From: Basidiobolus meristosporus CBS 931.73
Lineage: Eukaryota > Basidiobolomycota > Basidiobolomycetes > Basidiobolales > Basidiobolaceae
NCBI GenBank assembly: GCA_002104905.1
Contig: MCFE01000084.1
Location: 62,001 to 126,000, forward strand
Length of the DNA stretch: 64,000 bases
Reading direction: 5' to 3'
Positions 44,063 to 56,084 of the stretch are shown here, in pieces. Numbering within the stretch: position 1 is the stretch's first letter; each line of letters opens with the position of its first letter. Both the position numbers and the translations under genes were made by a program. The notes under the pieces are model-generated. The model was not told the DNA's origin, searched no databases, and saw only the letters and a program-made list of their open reading frames with translations.

Positions 44063-45423
44063 ATGAAGATGGTTGCTGAAACTGCTAAACTCTCCTCAGA
44101 ACCAGCCTCTCATTTGCCTGCCAACGTACCCGGGCCTTCTCCTACAAGCCTATCTGCGTTGTTAAACCCCACTTCTGGCCCTGGTATAGCCAATGGCTCT
44201 TATGATAGATCCCAGGAGGAGGGCAGAGACGATAGAAACGAACATAGCTTCGACAAACGAAACTCACTAGCCAGCACAGATAAACCCTCTGGTGTGTACC
44301 ATTGGTCTTGTTTATTTTTGAAATCGACACCAAGTAACACGTGCTTTTAGGGAATGGGAAGAATCAGCCTGGCCAACAGAAAGCCAAGAGAAAGAGAATC
44401 ACTCCAGAGCAACTGAAAGAGTTGCTTGCAATGTTCGAACAGACTGATACTCCCAGCTTTGAAGTTAGAGAAAATTTATCCAAGAAACTGGTGATGACAA
44501 ATAGAGAAATACAGGTGGGTGTAGACAAATCATATCGTCATTCGTACGTTGATTAATATAGTCGTAGGTTTGGTTCCAGAACAGACGCGCCAAGGTTAAC
44601 CGTGCCAAAGCAGAGAATGCTCATCGATTCCTGCACCACCCGATGGGTCAAGCTGGTGCAAGTCACGGGGGAAATCCAGGAGGGAATTGTACATATCAGT
44701 TTATTCCTGTCAACGCAGCTGGAAAGTTGAGAGACAACACCTATAACCACGCCCATCCTTACCCTCAACCACAGCGCTTACGTTTTCAGAACACCCTTAC
44801 AAACCATAATCGACCCAACTACAAACAAAATGTTCCACCTCCCATTAAAGTTGCACCATATAATGTTCCTATGCAACCAAGTCCTGTTCCTTCGCCAGGA
44901 CATGGCCTTTCCCCTATATCCCCATCGTTTGGCTCCATGCAATCGTTGCTTTCACCACTAAACGCGATTGCCAACGGGTCCGTTTCTTCGCATTGGGCCC
45001 CTTCACCCACTACTGATCGCTTTGGCCTTACTATGACGCCGCCATCATCAGCCAATGTCCACGGACCTCACTTCTCGACAACAATACCACCACTCTCGCC
45101 TACACACCCATATCCGGTAGGTGTTGTACAGCCACATCCCGTTAGTACTTCGATGAATCCCTTGTTCACCCAGAAAGTAAGTAGTGTCGGCAATCACGCA
45201 CTAGCTATGTGCCCTTGCTCACTGTTGCTACCTCTAGATTAAGGCCATATCCCCTGATCCCCATATGGCGAATTTCACTCCGCCGGCTGAGTTCCCGCGC
45301 CAAGCCAACTCCATGGATATACTGGCCAGCGTGGCAGCAGAGGAGTGCGCCAAAGTAGAGGAGGGTAGTAATCACCATACCCCTCCCGAACCATCCAATA
45401 GAAAATGGAGGCCTTGGGATTGA
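44063..45423 (+). CDS. Homeodomain transcription factor, four exons
   Basis: Exons 44063-44291, 44351-44514, 44568-45176 and 45238-45423 give 395 aa, joined by 59-, 53- and 61-bp introns with GT...AG ends (the last donor is GTAAGT). The homeodomain spans residues 86-145. Arg5, Leu16, Phe20, Trp48, Phe49, Asn51 and Arg53 of the standard numbering are all present (WFQNRRAK, Trp133). It is a typical 60-residue domain, not a TALE type. Intron 2 splits it just before WF, inside helix 3, as in many homeobox genes. The rest is Pro/Ser/His-rich and disordered, with a short C-terminal helix MDILASVAAEECA. It is predicted to be a nuclear DNA-binding regulator; its targets are unknown. An ATG at 44069 is an alternative start. 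Confidence 0.92.
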
Positions 45424-47422
45424 CCAAGCCGCCTCTATCCTTGTAAGTAGGTAGAAAAGTAGTTATCTCGTGCAACTGCTGACAACTTTGTGAAGCATAC
45501 GACTCCCCCATATTGTTTTTACTTGGCGGTATACTCATCTCGACTCTGGCGTACTTTCAGCTGTCACTTCTCCTGTACTTTTTTCACAAGTTTTGTTTCT
45601 CCCTTTCAATTTGGATTCAGTCACTACTATATACTAACATATCCCCAAATTCACCAGCCATAAACCAGAGAATCCCTATCTTGCCATAAACCGAGGTTTT
45701 TCTTGAGCACGCAAGGTACTGATGAACCTATGCTTAGCTCCCAACCCTTTGCTTGTGTAAATAGAATGAAATAAAGTTTCACTGATGTTGTGGTAACTGT
45801 TGGGTTCAAGCGAGATTAGAGACATCAGTCAGCCAATGCTAGCCGTGCCAGTAGACTCAGAGCCAACGTGGATCTAGATCCCAGTCTACCTGGACAGACA
45901 TCCGCTCCTTCCCAGCAACTCTATTTTCTGAGCTGGGGAGCATACAAACGCCTTGGAACGGCTACGGGCTCAGCACATACACATAGCACTGGATCACCCA
46001 AACGAGAGAATCAATCCTTGTCCTACCGAAACCACGGGAGGATTTTTGGGAATCACATATACTAGGCGTCAAGTATACTGCGCGGACGGTACTTGATCTA
46101 AACATGCAAGGCCAAAAAGTCACCAATCCAAATACGAGGCAAAGCAGCTCCATTGGAGGAGTACCACCTCAAAATGCCTGCGCATGCCCGTTTCATCTAC
46201 GATAGTCACTCATATAGCTCAGATAGGCTGGTGAGGGTGCATCAAGTTTCCTATTCAGCGGAGCAGACGGGCCTGCTGCCACCAGCCCAATGAATTCTCC
46301 GCGATGGGGAGGCCCAGGTCTTCTTTGGCATGATTAGGAGGGCCATTTCGAGGGGAATTTTCCGACCGAATCAATCGAGATGATTTTACGTTCCACTCGA
46401 TTTGGAAAGAAGCAACGTGATGGTCAATGACACATGGTTTTCAAATCTACGCTATTCTGAGTATCGTATAGCGTATAGAGGAGAATACAGTCATGGAAAT
46501 ATGGTCCAAACAGATTGCGCGGAGATGGGATGTAGGATTCTCGACACCATCCCCCATCCCCCATCCCCCATGCTCATGAATGGGAATCACTAAACCCTCC
46601 TTGACACCATGCGAGTCTAATAGAGCGGAATATTCCGCCCATCGGCGTCACGCCCGCCCAATACGTCATCCTATTTGGGATTGGAGTTGGAGTTGGACTT
46701 GGAGATGGAATTGATCGATGGTGGTTGCTGAAAAGCCCAGTCAGAATAGGGTGATACGTTCTCACATCCCCCAAACCAAGTGATGCCCACATGACCCCAC
46801 ATAAGTGCTCTGTCCGACCTATCAGCCAGCTGTCGTGGCCCTGAATGATCTTGGATATAAGCCATGTTTCTGTTTCCTGAATGGCCCACCGCCTTAGTTG
46901 CATTGCCCTCCAACATCACTAAAGTCGACGTTAGCCGATTGGCCAGTGCGATCGTATTCGAGCAAACCTTATGCCTTATGCCATCCACCAACACCCCCGT
47001 AATACTGCGCTGAATCACTCGCACCCGATGGAATCAATCCACTGATTATTAACAGCATCAGGAGATTCCTTGGTTGTTATTAATACTCAATCGGGTCTTC
47101 AGCCACTGATGGTGAGGTAATTCAGGCGGTGTTTTGCGGTAATACTGATGATTTGAGCCGATGTTGTCAACACAGCAGACACGTCAAACACTTGCATCCG
47201 TCCAGCCTCGCACACCCTTCACATACTCCAGCTGGCTCTCCAACTCCTCCCACCAGCCATCTGACCCGACTGTCCTGGAAGCGGCTTCCCGAATATGCGC
47301 CAATGCGCACCCGATGATGAAGAATTCCACCCACAATTTTCCGGATAGTTCAAGCTACTTTATATACACATTCTCATATCAAATAACATGCGGCAGGTTC
47401 GATTCGCATGGGATGCAGGGGA
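45424..47422. other. Convergent intergenic region with short repeats
   Basis: This lies between two convergent genes. It includes three tandem CCCCATC-type units near 46549-46570 and a GGAGTT-type repeat near 46679-46710. A 117-codon minus frame (47024-46671) covers the second repeat (it ends in SNSNSNPK) and matches nothing that I know. I call no gene. Confidence 0.4.
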
Positions 47423-48470
47423 TTAGAAGAAGTTGATTGGGAACTTAATGTAACTCTTGCCGTCCAGCTCTGGTTCAGGCATTTTCCCAGCAATCGCGTT
47501 GATCTGCAAGCTTGGTAGCATGAGCTTGGGAAGATCCAATCCGTCATCACGAGACTTGCGGAATTTGATGAACTCCTCCTTGGTGGTGTTCCTGTTGAGA
47601 TGGATGTTCTTCTCCATTTGCTCGGCGATGGTGGTGGAGTACAGGGGCAGCTCATTCTCGCGATACTGGGGTGGGTAATCGTGGCACACGAACATCGTGG
47701 TGTTGGGCGAGAGCGTGAAGAATTTCTTCACCACGGTATCGTACAACTGCTCCGCAGAACCTCCGGGGAAGTCGCATCTGGCTGTGCCAACATCGGGCAT
47801 GAACATGGTGTCTCCAGCGAAAAGACAGTCCTTCACTTTGTAGGAGATGGAGTCGGGGGTGTGGCCAGGTGTGTGAAGTACCTGGATCGTCTGTTCACCG
47901 ATTTTGATTTCCTGCTCGTCGGCCAATAAATGATCGAATTGAGAGCCGTCGTGATCCAAACGCACCGGGTTGAAGAATTTGTTCACTCGCTTTTGGACTA
48001 CTTTGACATGCTCGCCAATTGCCGTTTTGGAATTGGGAAGCTCTTTCTTCAGATACTCTAGGCCTGGTCGGGCAGGAAGGCTTAGTCGAGGCAACACACG
48101 AAAAGTCCAATTAAGCTTGTAACTAACCTGAAAGATGATCCGCATGAACGTGGGTGTCAAGTAACCACTTGGCGTTCAGTCCCTCCGATTTTATGAATTT
48201 TATAATGTCATCGAGCGGCTTAGGGGAAATACGCCCCGAGATGGTGTCATAGTCGACACAGGGATCCAGAATGGCGCACTCTGAGCTTTTCTCGTCAGCA
48301 ATGATGTATGTGAATGTCCACGAGGGCTTATGAAAGAATGGCACGACTAAAGGGGACGATTGGTTCGCTCTCGCAGCAGCTGGGAGTGAGCTTGAAGCCA
48401 TCTGACGTACATATCTTGGGGCGCATTTAAACTGGCGACCGATGTTTCTGCTGGTTAGGGACTTGAACAT
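47423..48470 (-). CDS. Metallo-beta-lactamase-fold hydrolase, Blh/ETHE1 (persulfide dioxygenase)-like
   Basis: Two minus-strand exons, 48470-48128 and 48063-47423, join across a 64-bp intron (GTTAGT...CCAG) to give 327 aa. The metal ligands are all visible: THVHADH (His107, His109, Asp111, His112), HTPGH (His182), FAGD (Asp199) and CHDY (His242). The body and the C-terminal block LPSLQINAIAGKMPEPELDG resemble bacterial Blh-type proteins, relatives of ETHE1, which oxidise glutathione persulfide in sulfide detoxification. The N terminus from Met 48470 is Arg/Ser-rich without acidic residues (MFKSLTSRNIGRQFKC), consistent with mitochondrial import. The frame is also open upstream to 48587, but that start lacks such a presequence. 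Activity on persulfides is inference from family. Confidence 0.9.
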
Positions 48471-49727
48471 CTTTAAGATAAAGAACAGTGAGCTTGAGAA
48501 TGTGTTTATAACGGGAGAGAGAATCGATCGAGGTATATATAGCGAACTTGGGTGTGGGCTGGGTAAACCTTCCCGTTTCCCAACCATATTAAGAGGTAGA
48601 GATACTGAAATTGGAATCCATCCTTTGAAACCCGTACATAGAAGTTTAAAGCTGTACTACCGCTTCGGGAACCTCCTCTCTCGTGGTGTGGTGTATATTT
48701 TATTGTTTGGTTTTGGAAATCGGGTCGTTCTGCCTGATGTGAGAGATTCAGTGATGCAAGTTTTACCGTGACTAGACAGGATATTCCCCACCTTAATGTT
48801 GTTACACGCAGGATTCCCTCTGGCGCCATTGGTCAGTGGAAAAGTGCGCAATATTATGTCTGTTACGCAAAGTCTCTTAGCCTCTAGACCAAACAATCGT
48901 GAGAAACCATTGGGCAATCCAGCTCTAAATACCATTAGCAAACTTTGTAAATCGGGTTGGCCGCACAAAGTTCGGAATTGCGGGGAAACCTCAAGTGTTT
49001 GGATGTTAGTAGGCAGTATAGTGCAACTGGCACGCTCGTTCCATGAGCCATCCCTCTTCGGACGCATATCGATTGACTCATACCTGAGGAATCCGCGGAT
49101 TTCCTTTTCAACATCCTCCGTGGAATGTGGCTAGATCCTGACTTAAATGGGTAATTGGAGGGAAATTTCATTTCGGGTGTCTGAGTGAACTGAATACATC
49201 CTTTTAGTTTGGTCTGCCGGATTTGCTCGCCACCAGATATCATAACAGTTCCCAGTCACTTCCAAATGGAAATCAAGGCGGAGGCCTATGTGGGGTGAGG
49301 CTGGGATAAGCCCGGATTTTTTGAATGAACAGACCATATGAGCTACATTCATATATGCTGTCATAATTGATGGAAGGCAATTTTATCATAGGGCGAGTAT
49401 TCGTAATGTTCTTCAAGCAGATATGCGAATGTATTGATGTAACATAGGTGGAATCAGTGTATTATTGGTACAGATATCTATGGACAATAATAACCTGCAT
49501 AACTTGACGCATCTCCAATATCTGAAAGACCAAATGTAATCTTAATCATTTTACATGTCAGCTGACCAGTGGCTAATCTTAGTATCCTTACTGATTAAGC
49601 AGGATATCCAAGTGATGGATAATGCTGCTGATATCAACACAATTATAAATATGACCTTTGAGTATCAGGATTCCTATCAATCAGGTGCCACACTATCTGC
49701 ACTAATCAAGGACCACAAAGTAACTCA
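48471..49727. other. Intergenic region to the second transposon island
   Basis: Two long frames overlap antisense here, minus 49067-48657 (136 codons) and plus 48796-49134 (112 codons). Neither has a recognisable motif and at most one could be real. CpG-rich gene-block composition ends near 49450. Confidence 0.4.
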
Positions 49728-50340
49728 GTTGCTTTCTTGAGTCCAATAAGTTTGCTCTTCTACAATCAAGAAAGGTGTATCCTGTGGTGGATCTGCTTTC
49801 TTCTAAGTTTCTTCCTCAATCTGTATCTGAGTGTCCTAAAAGATCCTGTGGTAAATATTTATAGGCCTACTTTAAGCAGATATCAGCAGCTTGTTTTAAG
49901 TATCTAAAATCTGCTTAACTGTTCCAATATGATAAGATCCATAGTTTTGATTATGCTGACTATCTACTATCAGTCAATAAGAAGTATCTGGTAGTGTTCC
50001 TACCATAATATAAATCAGACTACCTGCTATAGATTGATACATGAAGTCCGGGCTTTCAGGTGGTACCAAACTCTCTTGATGTGGTGGATTTTTGACCAAG
50101 TTAAGTTTGTCTTTGTTGTGATAGCTCCCTGTTTATAGCCTTCCATTTGGTACTTCTTAAGTATAGCTTGGGTATACTTTGACTGGCTTGAGGTGATGAT
50201 ATGGGCACTTCAGTTCATGGAGAAATGTATCCCTAAGCTGTGACTGAGCTCTTCTAGGTTGGACTTAATGAGCTGCATAAGTGGGCTGCATTTAGTCACT
50301 TCCTGTGTTTATTGGTTGTTGGTGGCTATGATAAGACCAT
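49728..50340 (-). pseudogene. Copia RT/RNase H fragment, E1 family
   Basis: The reverse complement follows E1 from about 32730 back to 32100 (GAAAGGTGTATCCTGTGGTGG, TTTTGATTATGCTGAC, CTTCCATTTGGTACTTCTTA), with many substitutions and stops. It ends near the start of the RT YVDD block. Confidence 0.8.
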
Positions 50341-50369
50341 CTATATATCAAGCTAATAGACCCATATCT

Positions 50370-50519
50370 GTTGTAAGAGTTTTGGAGATATTGGAAGCAA
50401 TTAGGTGATCAATTAGATATGTAGTTTTCACTTTTTGATTTATTGAATGCAAAAGCAATATTTATACTTTTACATAGTTTTGCAAAATAAGCACAAAGAA
50501 TATGCTAAGGAAGGTCCCA
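50370..50519 (-). repeat. Truncated E1-family LTR (minus)
   Basis: It runs from TGTTGTAAGAGTTTTGG to AAGGTCCCAAG, about 150 bp, then meets the next LTR head-on. It lacks the far half of the LTR. Confidence 0.75.
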
Positions 50520-50524
50520 AGTGA

Positions 50525-50821
50525 TGTAAAGATCCATAGTTACACCTAAATATCCATATAACTTGGCTACTTGGCTTTTACTTCAATATATTCACTAAAG
50601 CATCAGCTACCCAGTACATATGATACCTTTGAGTTGTCCAAACAGCCCCAATCTTGGCACACATGCTCTTGAGACCGTCCTAGACATATTTTATGTATTT
50701 GTCTTGCTAAGACCATCCAAGAGTAAAATCACTACTTTGACATACAATAAATCATCAGGTGAAATCCATATGATCTACTATTTGCCCAATCACTTCCAAG
50801 ATCTCCAAAACTCTTACAATA
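50525..50821 (+). repeat. E1-family LTR (plus), decayed
   Basis: It begins TGTAAAGATCC, contains GTTGTCCAAACAGCCCCAA and AATAAATCATC, and ends CTCTTACAATA. The primer-site relic GGTTACCAGCCCC follows at 50822. Confidence 0.8.
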
Positions 50822-50834
50822 GGTTACCAGCCCC

Positions 50835-51585
50835 AAGCTGTCACTGTCTGCATTCTCAACTACTGCTGTTACCAGAATGTTCCCTCTGCTGAAAGGTTAG
50901 ATGGATTTAACTACTAAGTCTGAAAGGTGTAGATGAAGATGCTGCCACAGCAAAGAGATCTTTGGATATTGTTAAGGGTTAGGATTGCCCTTGTAAAAGT
51001 GTAAGAGAAGAAGGGTTCAACTACCAAATAGGAGAAGAAATAAAAATTCCAATTAGCAGTTTTTTCCTGCCTGTTAAACAAAATCACTATGTGGATGAAC
51101 AAACCACTGATTAAGAAGCAATAGTTACCCTCTTGAATAGCCTAACAGACATTTTTCAGGGCCTTGTATCAGCCCTAGAGCTCAGAACTGAAGATTTGAG
51201 CTATATTCCACATATGGAAGGCTCCTGGATCAAAAATTGAGAAAATCAAGCACTAATCAGAAGCAAGAAGAAAATGCTTTTTCAAGCAATGATGACAACT
51301 AAAAAAGGTGCTGAAGACCCTTTATAGGCAACAGCAAACTATCTGGCAGCTACTGCAAAAGGAAAGGATACACATCAGACTGGTGCTTCAAGAAGAGAGA
51401 TACTGATTAGAAAGAGCCTGACTATGGAAATACTGCAACAACTGAGGATAGACTATCTATATCTGCAATGAATATGACCCCAAACAAGTACTCTTAGATA
51501 TGAATTTCAGTATAGTGATATTCCAATTAAAAGGGTTTCATAGGTAGCAATAGAACACTTGAGGAAGTTGGATAGGGAACCTCCC
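50835..51585 (+). pseudogene. Copia gag/protease fragment, E1 family
   Basis: After the LTR and primer-site relic, sequence aligns with E1 gag (GTTCCCTCTGCTGAAAGG, AATAGCCTAACAGACA, the zinc-knuckle region GGCAGCTACTGCAAAAGG) and the start of the protease, with internal deletions and stops. It breaks off near 51585, where gypsy sequence begins. Confidence 0.8.
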
Positions 51586-52299
51586 AAGCAGGACACATTG
51601 TTTGTCTACATCTGGGGAATATATTTTGTCATTGTCCAGATACACAAGAGCACATTTCCATTGGAGATTTCCCAATACTTTATCAATCATCCTTTGGAGC
51701 ATAGCAGGGCATTGCACAAGCCATAAGGAAATCTTTTCTGCTTGTATAATCTAAATGGTATTATGAAAGCAGTCTTGGGGTGATCATCTGGGGCTACTTT
51801 TACTTACCAATATCTGGAGATTAAGCTGAGAGAACTAAAATATTTAGCCCCAACAAACCTCTTGAGGAGGCCATCTATTGATGATAATGAATGTATGCCC
51901 ATCCAAGTGATGGCATCCAATTTCTAAAAGCCAATATGAGAATGTCACTTTCTGTCCTTCTTTGGTACTATCACTATGGGGAGGCCTACAGAGAGTGGCT
52001 TTATATGATGATGTCATCCTTTAATAAAGCTTCAATTTTTGCTTAGATATAGTTGTGTTACTTTTATATGGAGGGTAATTGTATCTTCCACAGACAGGTT
52101 TATCCAAATAGCTGAACTAGTGCACTTATCCATATTTTATCTAATCAGCATTATACTGTTGTTTGTTGCTCATGTTGTCAATATTATCCTCATATGATAT
52201 TCCCCCTGTTTATTTATTGGCATTAGCTATCCCAAATATTATTTGGCTATGGGATCAGCAGATGTATTTGCATTAGGCAAGTACCTGCATCAGTACCTG

Positions 52300-52790
52300 T
52301 GACATATGACCTAAGTCTGTGGTACCATTACAATCATATCAATACCATATAAGGTATCTCTATGTTGCACAGGCTTTAAAATACTGATTGTTGACTATGT
52401 GGATATGCTGTGGCTTTAGGACCTTCTAGGACCTTCTTAGAATATTTTTAGCTCATAGTGATGTCATCAAGAGTTCTACTTATGCCTGGTATCCTCCTGA
52501 ACCCTGTCATTGGTGACCACTTGGCAGTTGGGAAAGGTACTTAAGGGAAGTTAATATCTCATCAATCAGTCATCCCTTCTATCAGCAACACATTCCACAT
52601 ATTGACTAGTAGATGATCACTGCACCTACCTTTGGCAGTTACACCTTGGACTTACCATTAAGGAGCATTTCAGGGTAGTGCACAAGATGTGCAGAGGCCT
52701 TTGGAGTCACTTGAAGCACCTAGGAAGCTAGAGAAGCAGGAGCTTCTATCAGAGTGATATATTGATAGAGACACCAACAGTTTAGACCCA
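52300..52790 (+). repeat. LTR-and-leader-like fragment nested in G3
   Basis: Plus-strand sequence with CTTCTAGGACCTTCT, GGTACTTAAGGGAAG and CATCAATCAGTCATCCC resembles the promoter half of LTR C (G2 family). It is followed by leader/gag-like sequence. Ends are not defined. Confidence 0.45.
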
Positions 52791-53521
52791 GAGGTTATTG
52801 CACCCATCAGACACCTCACACACCTTGAGTTGTGCAGCTTCTGTTGGGAGTACTGCTCCACTACCACTGTGCAGGTGGTAGACTGGGGCTCACTTCCAAC
52901 TCAGGGAGCTCCTCTTCTTGTCCCTTGCTTGTAGGTGGCCCTTGGTTATTTCTCTTAACTTCTAATATTTTACAATGGGACTTATGTGGGCAGTATCACC
53001 ATGCTTTTCTGCTGTTAATCACTGTTCATTTTAAGCTTTGTACTTCAATTTTGGTGGTACCCATACTCTAGGAATTAAGATTCCTTCTAGATGGTTGGAT
53101 ACCTTTGTTGCAGTTATCATTCTTTCATTTGTCAAATATGCTGCTGGTATCTCTAATGAGATCACAGTCTCACCGGCAGATGCTATTTTCATCACATTTT
53201 GTGCTATGACTGGAGACTGTGATGGTTCTGCCTCTTCAATCCTTACACTGTTATTGCATGTCTTGGTTTCATAGGTGATATGAGTTAGTGGGATACTCTT
53301 GATATCCCACCTGAGTTCAGATGCACTGTAGAGTATGTCCATGTTATGTTGAATAAACCAACTCTGACCAATAAGTAAGTCATTGGTGGCAATGTGTAGT
53401 ATCACAACACCTTGGTATAATCAGGTTACCTAGCTAGTTGGGGCAATTAAGCACCACACCCACACTTGTGTCTAATTGATCATTTACTATCCTTAGGCAT
53501 ATGGTGTTGTTGGGGACAATA

Positions 53522-53730
53522 GACTTGTTCCATTGTGCCATTGATCATAGTGCCAGAAAGTGCTGTATATTTTGTTATTAATTTGATATTTTAGGGTCAT
53601 ATGCATGTCAATTTTGATCCCAAATTGGCACTGTATGGCACCATCTGGCACTCTGTGGCATGATCCAGCACCATCTGGCATGCTATGGCACTATTGGGCA
53701 CTATGATCAGCTGGAATGATGGAACAAGTC
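53522..53730. mobile_element. Small TA-flanked foldback/MITE (209 bp)
   Basis: Ends GACTTGTTCCATTG...AATGATGGAACAAGTC, flanked by TA on both sides (53520-53521, 53731-53732). It shares the terminal sequence of the 731-bp foldbacks but has a different interior. The interior is packed with TGGCAC/TGGCAT motifs spaced 9-14 bases apart. It lies within G3. Confidence 0.8.
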
Positions 53731-55275
53731 TAATATCCAGCTTTGAATGTTTTACTGATAATTCTGACATTATCAATATGTAGGATCTTGTGTCACTGAG
53801 GATAAGAATATCCTGATTCTCAATATGCACCTTTATTTATGTATTCTTGTTTGGGCTCTGTAGGACCATCTGGTTGACATGAAGGGTTGTGATCTCCATC
53901 AGTCCCTCTAACAGCTCTTTGACTAGGGCCAGGGCAAGTCCCAGCAAATTGGTTATTGAGAGGATCACCTTGGTTTGCTCCAGCACCTTAGTTATAGGGA
54001 GCAGGCCATGGGAGGGAGAACTGGTATTCTTTATTTGCTTTAATACCTCTTCACCTACTTTCACATTCTTTGTTTTAGCAGAACCTCTACTGCAGGTTTG
54101 ATTGTGTCTTCTCTAGAAGCATTGTGTTGACACTTCTTCAGCACTACAACCATTCTAACAAGAGGGCTTAAATTGGTTGAGTCCTATTAGCTTTCTGGTA
54201 AGGGATTCTGACTTTTGATGCCCTCTGCTCCTTTGCATCCAATATGGGGTCTTGTCCATATATTTTTCACATTTTTGGGCCCAGTAGCATACATACAAAT
54301 AACACAGATACTGTTGTTTTGGGTGCTCCATCTGTTGGGTAAGAGCTTGTACCTGAGCCTTAAGCTCTATGACAGCTTCCCAGAGCTATTACCTTCATTG
54401 TGGACTTCCTGTATATTAGTGATCAAGAGTTCTTGGACATTTTGTTGTAGTTCCTCATGCTCTCAGTCCAGAGGGGAGGGAATTTTGACATTTTTAGAGG
54501 GGAACCCTATTCTTTGATTACTTGTATCACTATGGGGTAGCTTTCATAGCATGATGACCTCTCTTACTTGTTTGACCAGCTCCTGCAATGTTTTACATCC
54601 CTGTTGCACTTTGGATGCCCTACATCTTATTTTGCTGATTAAGCCCATGAAACTTTATGCGCTGTTGTTTGGTAATTTCATCCCTTGGGAGACACCTAAC
54701 TTGTTAGAGAAATTGTTTAGTGTAGGCTTTGTAGCTCTCACTGCTTTTCTTTTGTAAGGATAGTAAAAGGGCTTCATAGTGGTATCCTTTGGCATAGAGA
54801 AAGCACATCTTGTAGGCCTCTTTAATTGCATCTTGCAGCCTATAATGCCATTGCCATGCTGACCCTTCCATATGATTTGCAAGCTCCCTTACTTTCTTAT
54901 TGTTGTCCCCTCCTGCATAAGTTACAACCTTGTCAGACTTATCAAACCACTCAAGGTCTTTCTCCCTCTTCCCCTTGTATATATTTAGTTTGATTGCAGT
55001 AGTCTTTAACTCATTTGTGCTATTTCCACTGAGATGACACCAAGTGTGTGGGCTATTACTGACTGTACTTGGTTGTTGGGAGAACTTATAGGTCAAGTCA
55101 GTACCACTTAGTCCAGAATAGCTTCCAATAGAAGGTTGCAAGAAAACAATGATCTATGCTTACTACTTCAAAATCAGTCTCCTTTTACAACTTTACTCAA
55201 CAGATTTATATATCTCCCTGAAAGGGGCTTAGGTGATAGATAATGTGTTAGAAAATAGGGGTGTGAGCAACTTCT

Positions 55276-55629
55276 TGATGTTGCTATATTCTGAGGAGTA
55301 TTGAAAGTGATGTGGAGAACTATGGGATTTATGTTTTATTCACTTGTAGATACATTGATCAAAAGTATGGTATTTATACTTTTGATAAAGTAGAGCAAAC
55401 AAATGTGAAGAGTTTGTTAAAGAAGGTCTCAAGAATATGTGTGCAAGTTTTGGGGGGTTTTGGACAACTTTGAGAAAGATCATATTGGGGGTACCTGATA
55501 ATTTCATGAAACTATTCCAAGTAAATCCATACAAGAAATTTGGTCAGGGCAGAATGCTAATCAAAGAATAAGATCTATGTGACTAAGTTAGCGTGAATAT
55601 TCAGGTGACAACTTAACAATTACAACACT
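55276..55629 (-). repeat. E1-family-like LTR, strongly diverged
   Basis: The reverse orientation shows the family order: GTATTTATACTTTTG (TATA), GGTCTCAAGAATATGTGTGCAAG, GACAACTTTGAGAAA, CCTGATAATTT, GGTCAG and a terminal TTACAACA. It flanks the G3 gag start. Confidence 0.65.
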
Positions 55630-55764
55630 AACTAGGTAGGAGCAACAACAGGAGGGGGATGTGTAGGGGAATTATAGGGAGGATACAGGGGAATTTGGGA
55701 TAGGACTCTGAGCAAAACTCAAGGGTGAGGAGTGGGTACTACATCTAGTACTCACACAGCCATT

Positions 55765-56084
55765 GTTGCAGCTACTGCAAAAGGAAAGGACACACATCAG
55801 ACTGGTGCATAAAAAAGAGAGATAATCAGCAGAAAAAGTCTGAATATGGAAATGCTGCAACAACTGAAGATAGACTATTCATATCTGTACTAAATATGCC
55901 TATAAACAAGGACTTCCAGATGTGGGATATTAATTCTGGAGCATTTTCACACTTTACACACAAAAAAGAGCTTTGTATCTAATATCAAGAAATTCCAATT
56001 AAGAAGGTTTTCATGGGTGACAATGGAACACTTGATGCAGTTGGAGAGATAGCTATCCAAGTAAACTTCAGAAGTAGTGAAGGA
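55765..56084 (+). pseudogene. Copia zinc-knuckle/protease fragment, E1 family
   Basis: It aligns with E1 29830-30155: GCAACTACTGCAAAAGG-type knuckle, GAAATGCTGCAACAACTG, then the protease region (TTAATTCTGGAGC for the DSGA site) and TGGGTGACAATG. It has substitutions that damage the active site and is cut at 56085 by an LTR. Confidence 0.8.

Larger units (their letters stand above)
51590..55141 (-). mobile_element. Ty3/gypsy element G3, decayed
   Basis: Minus-strand order: gag (55141-54704; ends in a region with AWQWHYRL), middle and protease region (53830-53031, containing NDLLIGQSWFIQHN), RT fragment (about 51950-51590, with QRMIDKVLGNLQW and YLDN in place of YLDD). It is interrupted by a plus-oriented LTR-like insertion (about 52300-52640) and a small foldback element (53522-53730). 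Neither LTR of G3 itself is recognised. It is a different family from G1 and G2. Confidence 0.75.

Noticed and set aside
46671-47024. 117-codon minus frame
   Set aside because: It ends in a low-complexity repeat-derived SNSNSNPK tail, has no homologue that I recognise and no convincing promoter or splice context.
48657-49134. Overlapping antisense frames of 136 codons (minus) and 112 codons (plus)
   Set aside because: They overlap on opposite strands, show no recognisable motif, and sit in the promoter side of the metallo-hydrolase gene. I could not choose either.
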